Of a stretch of 64,000 bases of DNA, positions 16,831-24,693 are shown in pieces. The notes under the pieces were generated by a model. The model was not told the DNA's origin, made no database searches, and was given only the letters and a program-made list of their open reading frames with translations. Positions within the stretch are counted from its first letter, which is position 1. Every line of letters begins with the position of its first letter. The position numbers and the translations under genes were made by a program. Source of the DNA: Oscillatoriaceae cyanobacterium Prado104 (GTDB lineage Bacteria > Cyanobacteriota > Cyanobacteriia > Cyanobacteriales > Microcoleaceae); the NCBI GenBank assembly GCA_025454405.1, contig JALOON010000032.1:1-64000 (forward strand), given 5' to 3'.

Positions 16831-16995
16831 TTAAGTTCGTCGGGGGGAACCGTTAGATTTCTCATCGGCTGGTTGCTCGGTGGGAGTGCAACTAATTAAA
16901 CTGTCTGCTTTTAAATTGCCGACGATCGTTAAAAAGCCAAGCGCGATCGAACTTAGCATTCCGAATATTGATATTGACACAATTGCTGTTTTCAT
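16831..16995 (-). CDS. Possible small membrane protein, 54 residues
   Basis: From the ATG at 16995 the frame encodes MKTAIVSISIFGMLSSIALG, a single hydrophobic helix or signal sequence, then a short polar tail with one cysteine and ending in SPRRT. It lies on the same strand as the YeeE/YedE gene and the rhodanese, between them. No ribosome site is obvious and I know no family. It may be a genuine small envelope protein or chance. Confidence 0.35.
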   Translation of the reverse strand: MKTAIVSISIFGMLSSIALGFLTIVGNLKADSLISCTPTEQPADEKSNGSPRRT

Positions 16996-17059
16996 TGTTT
17001 TTCTGTTTTCAACTTTTAGAAAAATTGCTATTAGCATAACCTGTAGGTATCAGATATGT

Positions 17060-17086
17060 ATGGTGCGCAGTGCGCACCTTACGCAT
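17060..17086. repeat. GGTGCGCA-TGCGCACC palindromic repeat
   Basis: GGTGCGCAGTGCGCACCTTACGC is a single copy of a dispersed palindrome. Other copies are near 23577-23632, 23756, 39867-39885, 39905-39925 and 50933-50997. It lies between the possible small membrane protein and the rhodanese. Confidence 0.75.
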
Positions 17087-17160
17087 CAGTAGCGGATGGT
17101 TCAATTATCTCCCCAAAAACCTCGCTTTCAACTGTCAATTATCAACTGTCAACTATTTAA

Positions 17161-18117
17161 CTACGCTTGCTGTTCCGGCCCCGTTGCTACAGGTAAATTA
17201 GTCTGACTGTATTCAGTCCAAGAACCTTCGTAAATCCTGACTTTGGGATAGTTCAGCAAATGTTTTAAAACCACATATTGCAGCGTTGCTTCCCGTCCCG
17301 TACTGCAAGTAACGATGATGTCGCTATTGCGATCGATCTTTTTAGCTGCCAAAATCTGCTGGATTTCATCTAGAGATTTCAACTTGTGCGGGTTGTCAGC
17401 TTCAGTAAAAGTCGGCCAGGGAATGTTTCTCGCGCCGGGAATGTGACCGTTGCGCGTCCAGATTTTTTCTTCGCCTTGAAACAGTTTTTCCGGTCTCGGA
17501 TCGATGAATGTAACGCCCGATTTGCCGATTAAATTTTTGACTTCATCGAGACTGACTCGAATTGATTTGTTGTCCCGCACTGTCAGTTGTCCTGCTGCGT
17601 ACTTGGGAAACTCTTTCGTCACAGTTTGAGTCGCTTTGTAACCCGCATAACCTCCGTCTAGAACTGCAATATCTTTGTGTCCCAACCGTTCTAATACGTA
17701 AGCGACCATTGTTGCGCCGAGAACGTCCCTGCCGTCGGAATAAACTAGGACGCGATTGTTATCTGTCACTCCGGCACGCGACAGTAATTGCCCCATTTTA
17801 TCCGGCGTTAAATACTGTACTGGCAAACCATTGTCCGGGCCCCGCAAGGTGTTGTCGGCGATATTGACTGCGTTGGGAAGATGCCCGATAAAGTAGTCCA
17901 TTGGATTGGTGCGGGCATCGAGAATTCGCAGATTTCTGTCGCTGGCGTTTTGGGCTACCCAGGCGGGGGAAACGAATTGAATCTTAGTTTTTGATTCTGC
18001 GGCTTGGGTTGGGAAAAATGGCAGCAGGGGAATTGCGATCGCCACTACAAATAGCGCGACAATGAATGCTGCTAACCTGTTGTTTTTGAATTTAGCTTTC
18101 AGAAATTTCCTTTTCAT
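17161..18117 (-). CDS. Periplasmic two-domain rhodanese (thiosulfate sulfurtransferase)
   Basis: 318 residues. The first 40 form a signal sequence (basic start, then AAFIVALFVVAIAIPLLPFF). Two rhodanese domains follow. The first (about 48-165) carries YSDGRD where an active cysteine would sit, the usual inactive domain. The second (about 185-310) has the catalytic loop CSTGRE with the cysteine at about residue 271. The enzyme moves sulfane sulfur from thiosulfate to an acceptor such as cyanide. A sulfur-regulated periplasmic rhodanese (RhdA) is known from Synechococcus PCC 7942. GGAGAAAT precedes the ATG. A TTACCGTAGTTT element (box on the gene strand) lies 153 bases upstream. Confidence 0.9.
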   Translation of the reverse strand: MKRKFLKAKFKNNRLAAFIVALFVVAIAIPLLPFFPTQAAESKTKIQFVSPAWVAQNASDRNLRILDARTNPMDYFIGHLPNAVNIADNTLRGPDNGLPVQYLTPDKMGQLLSRAGVTDNNRVLVYSDGRDVLGATMVAYVLERLGHKDIAVLDGGYAGYKATQTVTKEFPKYAAGQLTVRDNKSIRVSLDEVKNLIGKSGVTFIDPRPEKLFQGEEKIWTRNGHIPGARNIPWPTFTEADNPHKLKSLDEIQQILAAKKIDRNSDIIVTCSTGREATLQYVVLKHLLNYPKVRIYEGSWTEYSQTNLPVATGPEQQA

Positions 18118-18270
18118 ATTTCTCCTGTATTTGCTCTGTCAAAAAGTACAAACGCGAACTCAAACATGCAAACAAACAGCTCAAAAGTGCAGCAGGAACG
18201 CGCATCACACAAAGTCGATCGCTGCTCAAAATGGCACTCTATCTTTAATTACTACAATAACTCGATCAAA

Positions 18271-18290
18271 TTACCGTAGTTTCTTGTAAA
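18271..18290 (-). promoter_or_regulatory. Putative sulfur-regulon box upstream of the rhodanese
   Basis: On the gene strand the sequence reads AGAAACTACGGTAA, preceded by TTTAC. TTAC and GTAA at the two outer ends form a loose dyad with 11-12 bases between them. It is the same core as the boxes before cysE, cysA and the two unknown membrane proteins. Confidence 0.5.
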
Positions 18291-18360
18291 ACTGATGATT
18301 GCACAAATCCCTTACAAAGTCAACATATTTTTTTGTTATCTTCGATACAACAGTTGACAG

Positions 18361-18427
18361 CTTGCCCTGAGCTTATCGAAGGGTTGACAGTTGATAGTTA
18401 TTAGTGCGAGCGTCCCCGATCGCGATC
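18361..18427. repeat. Dispersed repeats: CCCTGAGCTTATCGAAGGG and GTGCGAGCGTCCCC
   Basis: Just beyond the end of the cysR-like gene lie CCCTGAGCTTATCGAAGGG (18365-18383), TTGACAG units, and a copy of the 34-bp family (GTGCGAGCGTCCCCGATCGCG, altered arm). They separate the gene from the divergent rhodanese promoter. Confidence 0.65.
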
Positions 18428-18453
18428 GAGTTGAGATTTGCGGGCGATCGCGT

Positions 18454-19038
18454 TTAGATTTCGTAGTGCCATACCTCTGAAGGCCGGACGATCGTCCGAT
18501 GCAAAGGCAAGCGCTCGATTAAACCTTGCTGCTCGAAAACGCCGAGAGTGCGAGTGATTGTGACGCGGCTCGTACCGATGATTTCGGCGAGGTCTTGATG
18601 CGTTAAATTCATATCGATTAGATGTCCTTGCTCTACCTCGGAACCAAACTTTTTAGCCAGCCAATTCAACAGCTTGTAAAGCATGAAATCAACTTTTTTA
18701 TAACTCCGCATTATCATAAAATTTTCAAGCTGCTGAATGTGTTCGAGCAGGATATCTCTATTTAGATAGAGTTCGGCAGATAATAGAGTTGCTTTTACTT
18801 GAGTGAGGCATTCAATTTGAAAAGGATCGCTTTTTGATATAGGTTGGCCGATCGTATCGCCCGGTCCCCACAATCCCAAAGTAATAATTGTGGCATCTTC
18901 CAGCCAGGTTACAGTTCGCACTAACCCAGCTTCAATTTTCCAGAGACCGTTGCTTCTATTGGGGAAGTGCGATCGGCGAGAAAATATTTGCGGGGTCTTT
19001 TCATCAAAATTTCTAGGGGGAAGTGAAACAATAGTCAT
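18454..19038 (-). CDS. cysR: Crp/Fnr-family regulator, CysR-like
   Basis: 194 residues, shorter than classic Crp (about 210). The N-terminal part is a degenerate cyclic-nucleotide-type beta barrel (around GLVRTVTWLEDATIITLGLWGPG); it lacks the Arg-Glu phosphate cassette, so cAMP binding is unlikely. The C-terminal helix-turn-helix is at about 146-180 (LTHQDLAEIIGTSRVTITRT). CysR of Synechococcus PCC 7942 is a Crp-type activator of sulfate-permease and other sulfur genes. Placement here between the rhodanese and cysE supports the same role. The symbol rests on family and context, not on a database match. It is a candidate binder of the TAAACTACGGTAA-like boxes. Confidence 0.8.
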   Translation of the reverse strand: MTIVSLPPRNFDEKTPQIFSRRSHFPNRSNGLWKIEAGLVRTVTWLEDATIITLGLWGPGDTIGQPISKSDPFQIECLTQVKATLLSAELYLNRDILLEHIQQLENFMIMRSYKKVDFMLYKLLNWLAKKFGSEVEQGHLIDMNLTHQDLAEIIGTSRVTITRTLGVFEQQGLIERLPLHRTIVRPSEVWHYEI

Positions 19039-19139
19039 GGCTAGTTACCAAAGGAATTGAGGTTGGTTTGTCTGCTGGTAAAAGGATAGTTTGGCGAGCG
19101 AAGATTGGGAAGAAATCATGCATTAATTACCATTTTTTA

Positions 19140-19871
19140 CTAGATGCCAGCACCATCGAGAAATTCTGTAATGCATAAATTGGAAGATAGGGATAATTCA
19201 TCGATTTGTGCCTCTGCTTCCTGGGATTCCGTTGTTTGGAGTTGACCGGATTGAATTTTTAAAATCCGAACTTGCTCTTCTAAATGCTGGATTCGATCGA
19301 ACATAGCCCGAATTGCCTGTGCTTCCAAATCTGGTAAAACATGAGAATTGCGATCGTCCCCTACTTGATTTTTCCGAGAGACGATGCGGCCGGGAACTCC
19401 CACAACCGTGCAATCGCTGGGGATATCCCGCAGCACTACCGAACCCGCACCAACTCGCACGTTATTGCCAATTTGAATGTTGCCTAAAACCTGAGCACCG
19501 GCACCGACAACTACATTTTCTCCCAGCGTCGGATGCCGTTTTCCTGTTTCTTTGCCCGTGCCTCCGAGGGTTGCTCCTTGATAAATTACAGCATAATTTC
19601 CGACGATCGCAGTTTCGCCAATTACTACGCCCATACCGTGGTCGATAAACACGCCCCTACCAATTTTTGCTCCGGGGTGGATTTCAATTCCCGTTAAAAA
19701 GCGGCTGATTTGGGAAATGAATCGCGGTACAAATGGCAGTCCAACCGAGTAAAGCCAGTGCGCTGTTCGGTGCAAAGAAAGTGCTAGCAATCCGGGATAA
19801 CAAAATAATACTTCGAGCCAGTTTCGCGCGGCCGGGTCGCGTTCGTAAATAATTTGTAAGTCGCTCAGCAT
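19140..19871 (-). CDS. cysE: Serine O-acetyltransferase
   Basis: 243 residues. It acetylates serine with acetyl-CoA to make O-acetylserine for CysK. The helical N-terminus begins MLSDLQIIYERDPAARNW. Residues about 60-165 are a left-handed beta helix of hexapeptide repeats, including IHPGAKIGRGVFIDHGMG with the catalytic Asp-His pair and GATLGGTGKETGKRHPTLG. The C-terminal 60 residues form a charged coiled-coil-like tail that is longer than in short bacterial forms. The end lacks an obvious Ile tail of the CysK-binding type; it ends DGAGI, which does finish in isoleucine, so a cysteine synthase complex remains possible. Confidence 0.93.
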   Translation of the reverse strand: MLSDLQIIYERDPAARNWLEVLFCYPGLLALSLHRTAHWLYSVGLPFVPRFISQISRFLTGIEIHPGAKIGRGVFIDHGMGVVIGETAIVGNYAVIYQGATLGGTGKETGKRHPTLGENVVVGAGAQVLGNIQIGNNVRVGAGSVVLRDIPSDCTVVGVPGRIVSRKNQVGDDRNSHVLPDLEAQAIRAMFDRIQHLEEQVRILKIQSGQLQTTESQEAEAQIDELSLSSNLCITEFLDGAGI

Positions 19872-20010
19872 AGTTGACAGTTGACAGTTGACAGTTGACA
19901 GTTAAGAAAAGTTTTGAGTTTTGAGTTTTGAATTAAGAAATTTCCTTAACTCAAAACTCAAAATTTAAAACTCAAAACTCCCGATCTCCCGATCTAAAAT
20001 CGGAAATCTC
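19872..20010. repeat. Short tandem repeats TTGACAG and TTTTGAG
   Basis: Four TTGACAG heptamers (19874-19902), then TTTTGAG runs and their complements AAAACTC (19908-19980) upstream of cysE. The two arms can pair. They lie between the cysE start and its putative box at 20124. Confidence 0.8.
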
Positions 20011-20123
20011 AAATTGTCTGACAGTTGGCAGTGAAGTTTTTCAGGCGGGATTTTGGGCCCAAACAACAATCAGCAGTCGGTTGGTGGCAGTATTTAACAC
20101 TATAATAGCATAATTCGACCGAT

Positions 20124-20143
20124 TTACCGTAGTTTAAGGTAAA
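20124..20143 (-). promoter_or_regulatory. Putative sulfur-regulon box upstream of cysE
   Basis: The + strand reads TTTACCGTAGTTTAAGGTAAA, a dyad with 6-base arms TTTACC/GGTAAA. On the gene strand it contains TTAAACTACGGTAAAT, the best fit to the common core. It is 253 bases ahead of cysE and just beyond the stop of the histidine kinase gene. Confidence 0.55.
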
Positions 20144-20153
20144 AAAATTTTTT

Positions 20154-22166
20154 CTAAGCAGCTTCGGAGGTTTGAGGCGAAATTAGCGGTGCTGTTTTTT
20201 TGATCTCTTGCCGTTGCGGAATCTCGATCGAGAACTCAGTTCCCCGTCCGGGTAAGGATTGGCACCGCAGGGAACCTTTGTGCTTGTCTACTACGATTTT
20301 GTAGCCGATCGACAGTCCCAGTCCCGTACCTTTTCCTGCTGGTTTGGTAGTAAAAAATGGGTCGAACAGCCGCTGTCTGACATTCTCGGGAATGCCCGGA
20401 CCGTTGTCAGATATCCGCACAATTATTTTGTCCGGCATGGCATATTCTGTAGCGATCGCGATCGTACTGCGATTAATTTTTGATTCCCATTCGCCCCGTT
20501 CGATGCAGTAACTGTCAATAGCATCGATCGCGTTAGCCAAAATATTCATAAATACCTGATTCAACTGTCCGACATAGCACTCAACCATCGGTAAATTGCC
20601 GTATTTTTTAACAATCTCGATCGGCGGGCGATAGTCTGTAGCTTTCAGCCGGCTTTGCAGGATTAGTAAAGTGCTATCAATGCCATCGTGGATGTTAACA
20701 ACTTTCATTTCGCTTTCATCCAAGCGAGAGAAATTCCGCAAAGATTGGACGATTTGAATAATGCGATCGGCTCCTATTTTCATCGATGAAAGCATTTGCG
20801 GTAAATCTTCGCTAAGAAAGCCAAAGTCAATGTTTTCTAAATGCTCTAAAACTTCCGAGGGCGGGGATAAATAGTGTTTTTGGTAGAGTGCTACCAACTC
20901 CAACAAATCCCTAGCATATTCGCTGGCATGATGGATGTTGCCGTAAATAAAATTAATCGGATTGTTAATTTCGTGGGCAACACCAGCAACTAACAAACCC
21001 AAACTCGACATTTTTTCCTGCTGGATCAGTTGGCTTTGAGTTTGCTGCAACTCTTGCAAAATCTGCTGTAATTTTTGAGATTTAGCCGAGCGTTCGGCTG
21101 CTATTTTTTCAATGCGATCGGTATAATTCAACAAGCTATTTAAATAAAATGTTACGATCGCACTTAAAATTGTACCCAGCACGAACATACTCAACGATCG
21201 CCAAAATCTGAAAGGATTAACGTACTCTGGCGTTAGCAAAAGCCGCAGCAACCACCTGCGATTTTCAATGTGGAGAATGCGAGTGCAACTGCTGCCATCC
21301 GGGCAGTAAGTTCTTTGTCCGAGGGGAATTGTACTTTTAACGTCTTCGTCGGTAATTATGGTTTTTGTCCTCGCTTCGTAAAAAGCCAGAAATCTTGTCG
21401 GTTGCGGAGCCATAATATCTTGAATTTCCACGTTGACAAATGCGAGTTTAGTTTCCTGCAAAGCAGTTTTAAGAATCGCATCAACTAGCAAAACACCCAT
21501 AGCAAAACCTTGCAAATTTTCTTGTTGCAGGGGTGATGTTGTGGCGGCAAGCGGGACGGAATTTTCAGCAGAATTTTGGCTGAAGATGGGCTGAAATACG
21601 AAGAAGCTGGATTGATTGTGTTTCGGCAATATTTTACGATCGGTAGCGATAATTTCTTGTCGTTCGGCAGCTTTCTCTAAAGCTGGCAGATTCGCAGTTA
21701 AATCTAAACCTAAATCTATTTCATTCGTCAGAAACTTTTTTGTCAAGAATTGTTGGGAGCCAGCAGTGCGAGGCAACCACGCGATCGCCTTCATGCTCGG
21801 ATGGCGGTACAAAGCAGAATCCAGAAAGTTTTTAAAATCCGGTTGCTGGCGATCGTCACTCGCGCTGTAAAATACTGCTGCTGCTCTAATTAATTCTAAA
21901 TTGCCGCTAACATCTTTCTGGATGTCTGCAGCTATTTTATCCAGTCTTTCTTGCAGTTCTTTTTGCATGATTTTGTATTCCCAATTGTAGGTTATCGCAC
22001 AGGCGATCGCGGACAATCCCAATCCAGCACAAAGTGTTAGCACTACTTGAATGTGGCGGCGATAACCAAGTAAAGTGCTAGTTGCTACATCTAACAATTT
22101 GCTGGCAGTCATATTCTTCATCGATTTTTTTTCTAGTTCTTCGCAGATAAAGCTGGGATTTTTCAT
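20154..22166 (-). CDS. CHASE-domain sensor histidine kinase
   Basis: 670 residues. The first membrane helix is near 40-60. An extracytoplasmic sensor of CHASE type spans about 85-305 (contains FLDSALYRHPSMKAIAWLPR, typical of CHASE). A second helix is near 325-345, followed by a coiled coil. The phospho-acceptor His is in VAGVAHEINNPINF, and the ATPase domain ends with DNGPGIPENVRQRLFDPFF and GKGTGLGLSI. There is no receiver or partner response regulator next to it. It sits between cysE and cysA on the same strand, so a role in sensing sulfur status or a cytokinin-like small molecule is possible but unproven. An internal ATG at 22121 is an alternative start. Confidence 0.85.
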   Translation of the reverse strand: MKNPSFICEELEKKSMKNMTASKLLDVATSTLLGYRRHIQVVLTLCAGLGLSAIACAITYNWEYKIMQKELQERLDKIAADIQKDVSGNLELIRAAAVFYSASDDRQQPDFKNFLDSALYRHPSMKAIAWLPRTAGSQQFLTKKFLTNEIDLGLDLTANLPALEKAAERQEIIATDRKILPKHNQSSFFVFQPIFSQNSAENSVPLAATTSPLQQENLQGFAMGVLLVDAILKTALQETKLAFVNVEIQDIMAPQPTRFLAFYEARTKTIITDEDVKSTIPLGQRTYCPDGSSCTRILHIENRRWLLRLLLTPEYVNPFRFWRSLSMFVLGTILSAIVTFYLNSLLNYTDRIEKIAAERSAKSQKLQQILQELQQTQSQLIQQEKMSSLGLLVAGVAHEINNPINFIYGNIHHASEYARDLLELVALYQKHYLSPPSEVLEHLENIDFGFLSEDLPQMLSSMKIGADRIIQIVQSLRNFSRLDESEMKVVNIHDGIDSTLLILQSRLKATDYRPPIEIVKKYGNLPMVECYVGQLNQVFMNILANAIDAIDSYCIERGEWESKINRSTIAIATEYAMPDKIIVRISDNGPGIPENVRQRLFDPFFTTKPAGKGTGLGLSIGYKIVVDKHKGSLRCQSLPGRGTEFSIEIPQRQEIKKTAPLISPQTSEAA

Positions 22167-22341
22167 TTCTCGTTCCCATTTCTCGTTCCCAAGATCTGCC
22201 TGGAAATGAATGTCAGGAGGCTCTGTCTCCGACTTATTTGGAGAAAAGAGACTGAGTTACCAGGCCCGAACCTGGTAACGATATAGTAGGGTTTTGTAGA
22301 GGCTACCCGATCGAATTTACAGTCAGCTCCCGCCGCTGATT

Positions 22342-23373
22342 TTAAATAGAATAAGCAGGAAAAACCATCGCGTTTTTGGGTTTGACATAAACCTGTTGTT
22401 CTCGCTGCAACTGGAGGAAATCGAAGCGATCGCGACTGACAAAAGCAGTTACAGTCTGCCCTGAGTCTAACAATAATTCTGTTTGAATTTCCCGCCCTAA
22501 ATGAATGATCCGGCTGACTTTGGCTGTAGCAAAACCCGACCCCGGCTTAACTTGAATTTCCACATCGTGAGGTCGCAAAAACACTAATTCAGAATGCGCA
22601 GCCCCCTCATTTTTAGCCGTTGTACCGTTGTTTGCGAACAAACCTGCAGACTGCGGCAACACGTTAACCGGCCCGATAAAACTCATCACAAAAGCCGTTG
22701 CCGGTTTGTCGTAAATTTCCGCAGGAGTTCCTACTTGCTCGACTCTACCTTTGTTCATCACTACAATTTCGTCTGCTACTTCCATCGCTTCTTCTTGGTC
22801 GTGAGTGACAAAAACAGTGGTTATATTTACTTCTTTGTGAAGTTTGTGCAGCCACGATCGCAATTCTTTGCGAACTTTTGCATCCAACGCACCGAAAGGT
22901 TCATCTAATAGCAACACCTTCGGTTGTACTGCTAGCGCCCTTGCCAAAGCAATCCGCTGCCGCTGACCTCCTGAAAGTTGCGAAGGATATCTATCTCCCA
23001 ATCCTGTTAGCTGCACTAACTCTAAAAGTTCGTCAACCCGCTTGCTAATTGTGTTTTGAGGAGCCTTGCGAATTTCCATAGCAAAAGCAATATTTTTCCT
23101 GATAGTCATGTGTTTAAACAGAGCGTAATGTTGAAACACAAAACCGATATGGCGTTCCTGCACCGACTGCCAGGTAGCATCCTCGCCGATCAAGTAAATG
23201 TGACCCGAATCCGGCGGTTCTAGCCCCGCTATCATTCTGAGCAAAGTCGATTTGCCCGAACCTGAAGGCCCCAACAAGGCGACTAAAGAGCCTGTTTTAA
23301 TTTCCAAACTCACGTCGTCAATGGCGTGAAAGGAGCCAAAGTGTTTGGATACGTTCTGAATTGTAATGCTCAT
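22342..23373 (-). CDS. cysA: Sulfate/thiosulfate ABC transporter ATP-binding protein
   Basis: 343 residues. Walker [13 protein letters not shown] at about 35-46, signature [16 protein letters not shown] near 135, Walker [13 protein letters not shown] near 155, switch His in [21 protein letters not shown]-type domain follows (about 270-340). These match CysA of the sulfate permease: it powers uptake through CysT and CysW with SbpA. The membrane genes cysT and cysW are absent from this window and sbpA is 7.3 kb away, so the usual sbpA-cysTWA operon is broken up here. AGAGGT precedes the ATG and a box lies 58 bases upstream. Confidence 0.92.
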   Translation of the reverse strand: MSITIQNVSKHFGSFHAIDDVSLEIKTGSLVALLGPSGSGKSTLLRMIAGLEPPDSGHIYLIGEDATWQSVQERHIGFVFQHYALFKHMTIRKNIAFAMEIRKAPQNTISKRVDELLELVQLTGLGDRYPSQLSGGQRQRIALARALAVQPKVLLLDEPFGALDAKVRKELRSWLHKLHKEVNITTVFVTHDQEEAMEVADEIVVMNKGRVEQVGTPAEIYDKPATAFVMSFIGPVNVLPQSAGLFANNGTTAKNEGAAHSELVFLRPHDVEIQVKPGSGFATAKVSRIIHLGREIQTELLLDSGQTVTAFVSRDRFDFLQLQREQQVYVKPKNAMVFPAYSI

Positions 23374-23430
23374 GACAATTTTTACCTCTTTTTGGAGTTG
23401 ACAAGCGCGTTAACTCCGCATACATGACAG

Positions 23431-23450
23431 ATTTACTGTAGTATACAGCA
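23431..23450 (-). promoter_or_regulatory. Putative sulfur-regulon box upstream of cysA
   Basis: The + strand reads TTTACTGTAGTATACAGCAAT; on the gene strand TATACTACAGTAAAT, two changes from the core TAAACTACGGTAAAT. CTGTA and TACAG also form an inner dyad. It is about 58 bases before the cysA start. Confidence 0.5.
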
Positions 23451-23569
23451 ATCTTTGTGTTTTTACGAACTTTTAACTTTTGTTAAGCTTCGGGGTTCGT
23501 GTTAACTCCGACGATCCGGTAAATTTACAGTATTATCATGCATTGACGGGGCAAGTTGATAGTAGGTGG

Positions 23570-23649
23570 TAGGATGCGCACTGCGCACCGCAAGCGCTGA
23601 CTGTAATAGTAGGGTGCGCACTGCGCACCGCAGGCGCTGACTGTAATAT
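23570..23649. repeat. Tandem pair of about 39 bp with GCGCACTGCGCACC core
   Basis: Two adjacent copies of GGTGCGCACTGCGCACCGCA (first copy has GATGCGC) followed by a GGCGCTGACTGTAATA-type tail. A third, partial copy lies at 23753-23775 after the palindromic element. Same dispersed family as at 17060. Confidence 0.8.
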
Positions 23650-23750
23650 AGCGATCGTAAATGACTCGTAAAGTTTACAGGCTCCACCCCAACCCTCCCC
23701 TTATTCAGGGGAGGGAGCAAGATATTTACAAATCATTTGCGATCGCTATA
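23647..23750. mobile_element. MITE-like palindromic element, about 104 bp
   Basis: The ends TATAGCGATCGTAAATGA and TCATTTGCGATCGCTATA are inverted repeats of about 18 bases with one mismatch, continued inward by CGTAAA/TTTACA. The middle has a GGAGGG-type hairpin (CCCTCCCCTTATTCAGGGGAGGG). No coding capacity. It is lodged between repeats in the cysA upstream region. Confidence 0.6.
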
Positions 23751-23833
23751 GTAGGGTGCGCACTGCACGCTGCTGTGGCGATCGAGAGGGTTTCCAACTA
23801 CATGAATGCTGTAGATATTTTGGGATTTTTCTG

Positions 23834-23847
23834 ATAAACTATGGCAA
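23834..23847 (+). promoter_or_regulatory. Putative sulfur-regulon box upstream of membrane protein copy 2
   Basis: ATAAACTATGGCAA, 26 bases before the GTG at 23874. Spacing and sequence match the box before the paralogue at 7000 (25 bases, GTAAACTACGGTAA), although the surrounding upstream DNA of the two genes is otherwise different. Confidence 0.5.
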
Positions 23848-23873
23848 ACCAATCGAAATATTAACAACCTACT

Positions 23874-24380
23874 GTGAAAAACGCCAATCAAATCGATCGA
23901 GCTGACCAAACTGCCCCACAGCCGACCCAAATTTTGCTGGAAACTCAACCGGACAGCGGTACAAAAACCTGGTTAAAAAAACTCAGAGGTGGCTTATTTT
24001 TGACAGTTGGATATTTGCTGTCACCGCTGTGTTGGTGGAATGATTTATTTTTCAACTTGCCAATTGCCTATGCTTTTGGATATATCTGTAGCTGGATTTC
24101 TCCAGATTGGCTGTTTCCAGGTTCGATCGTCGGTTACTGGCTTTCTAACATAGTTGGAATTCTGTTGATGCAATTCGGGGCTGTAGATGTTTTGACAAAC
24201 AAACCCAAGGAAACCAATCTGAAAAAAGAGTTGTTAGTAGGTTTTGCGTCTTCAACTGCATTTACAGTTGTTGTTGTGGCATTGGTTTATTTTAAGGTTC
24301 TCGATATTCCAGATATATTTGCTAGCCAGGATTCGGTTAATCTCGGCTCGATTTTACCGATGGTGTTAGTTAGTTTTTGA
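23874..24380 (+). CDS. Unknown multi-spanning membrane protein, copy 2
   Basis: 168 residues from GTG, a close paralogue of the protein at 7000. Shared blocks include TVGYLLSPLCWWNDLFFNLP, FPGSIVGYWLSNI and ATG-free C-terminal text SILPMVL. About four membrane helices follow a hydrophilic 40-residue start. No family or function recognised. The two copies sit at opposite ends of the sulfur gene region with the same upstream box, suggesting that they work in, or respond to, sulfur limitation; one could be a membrane partner of an uptake system. Confidence 0.65.
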   Translation: MKNANQIDRADQTAPQPTQILLETQPDSGTKTWLKKLRGGLFLTVGYLLSPLCWWNDLFFNLPIAYAFGYICSWISPDWLFPGSIVGYWLSNIVGILLMQFGAVDVLTNKPKETNLKKELLVGFASSTAFTVVVVALVYFKVLDIPDIFASQDSVNLGSILPMVLVSF

Positions 24381-24439
24381 CTGCATGCATGACCGTTGAT
24401 GTCAACTCGATCGTCAGAGGCAGTCTGTAATTTTTGGTA

Positions 24440-24690
24440 ATATCTTAGATCTAGATCCCCCCTACCTCGAAGAAGGGGGAGACTGGAAGGTCTTTAAGTC
24501 CCGCTTAAGAAGGGGGATTTAGGAAGGATCTAGATTCAGGTAGCAACGATCGACTATCAACTATTAAATGTCCCAGGTCAAGGGGTCAACTATCGGGAGT
24601 TGTGAGTTGTGAGTTGTGAGTTGTGAATTAAGAAATGTCTGTAACTCAAAACTCAAAATTTAAAACTCAAAACTTTTCTTAACTGTCAAC
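24440..24690. repeat. Mixed repeats after membrane protein copy 2
   Basis: The 24381-24693 gap holds a degenerate palindrome of the GAAGGGGGA...CTTAAGAAGGGGG family (24448-24535), then GTTGTGA and TTTTGAG short tandem repeats with a complementary arm (24598-24690). It separates converging genes and no gene is seen. Confidence 0.7.
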
Positions 24691-24693
24691 TGT

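Noticed and set aside
16674..16865. Short leftward frame between YeeE/YedE and rhodanese
   Set aside because: Most of it is the palindromic repeat copy at 16705-16774.
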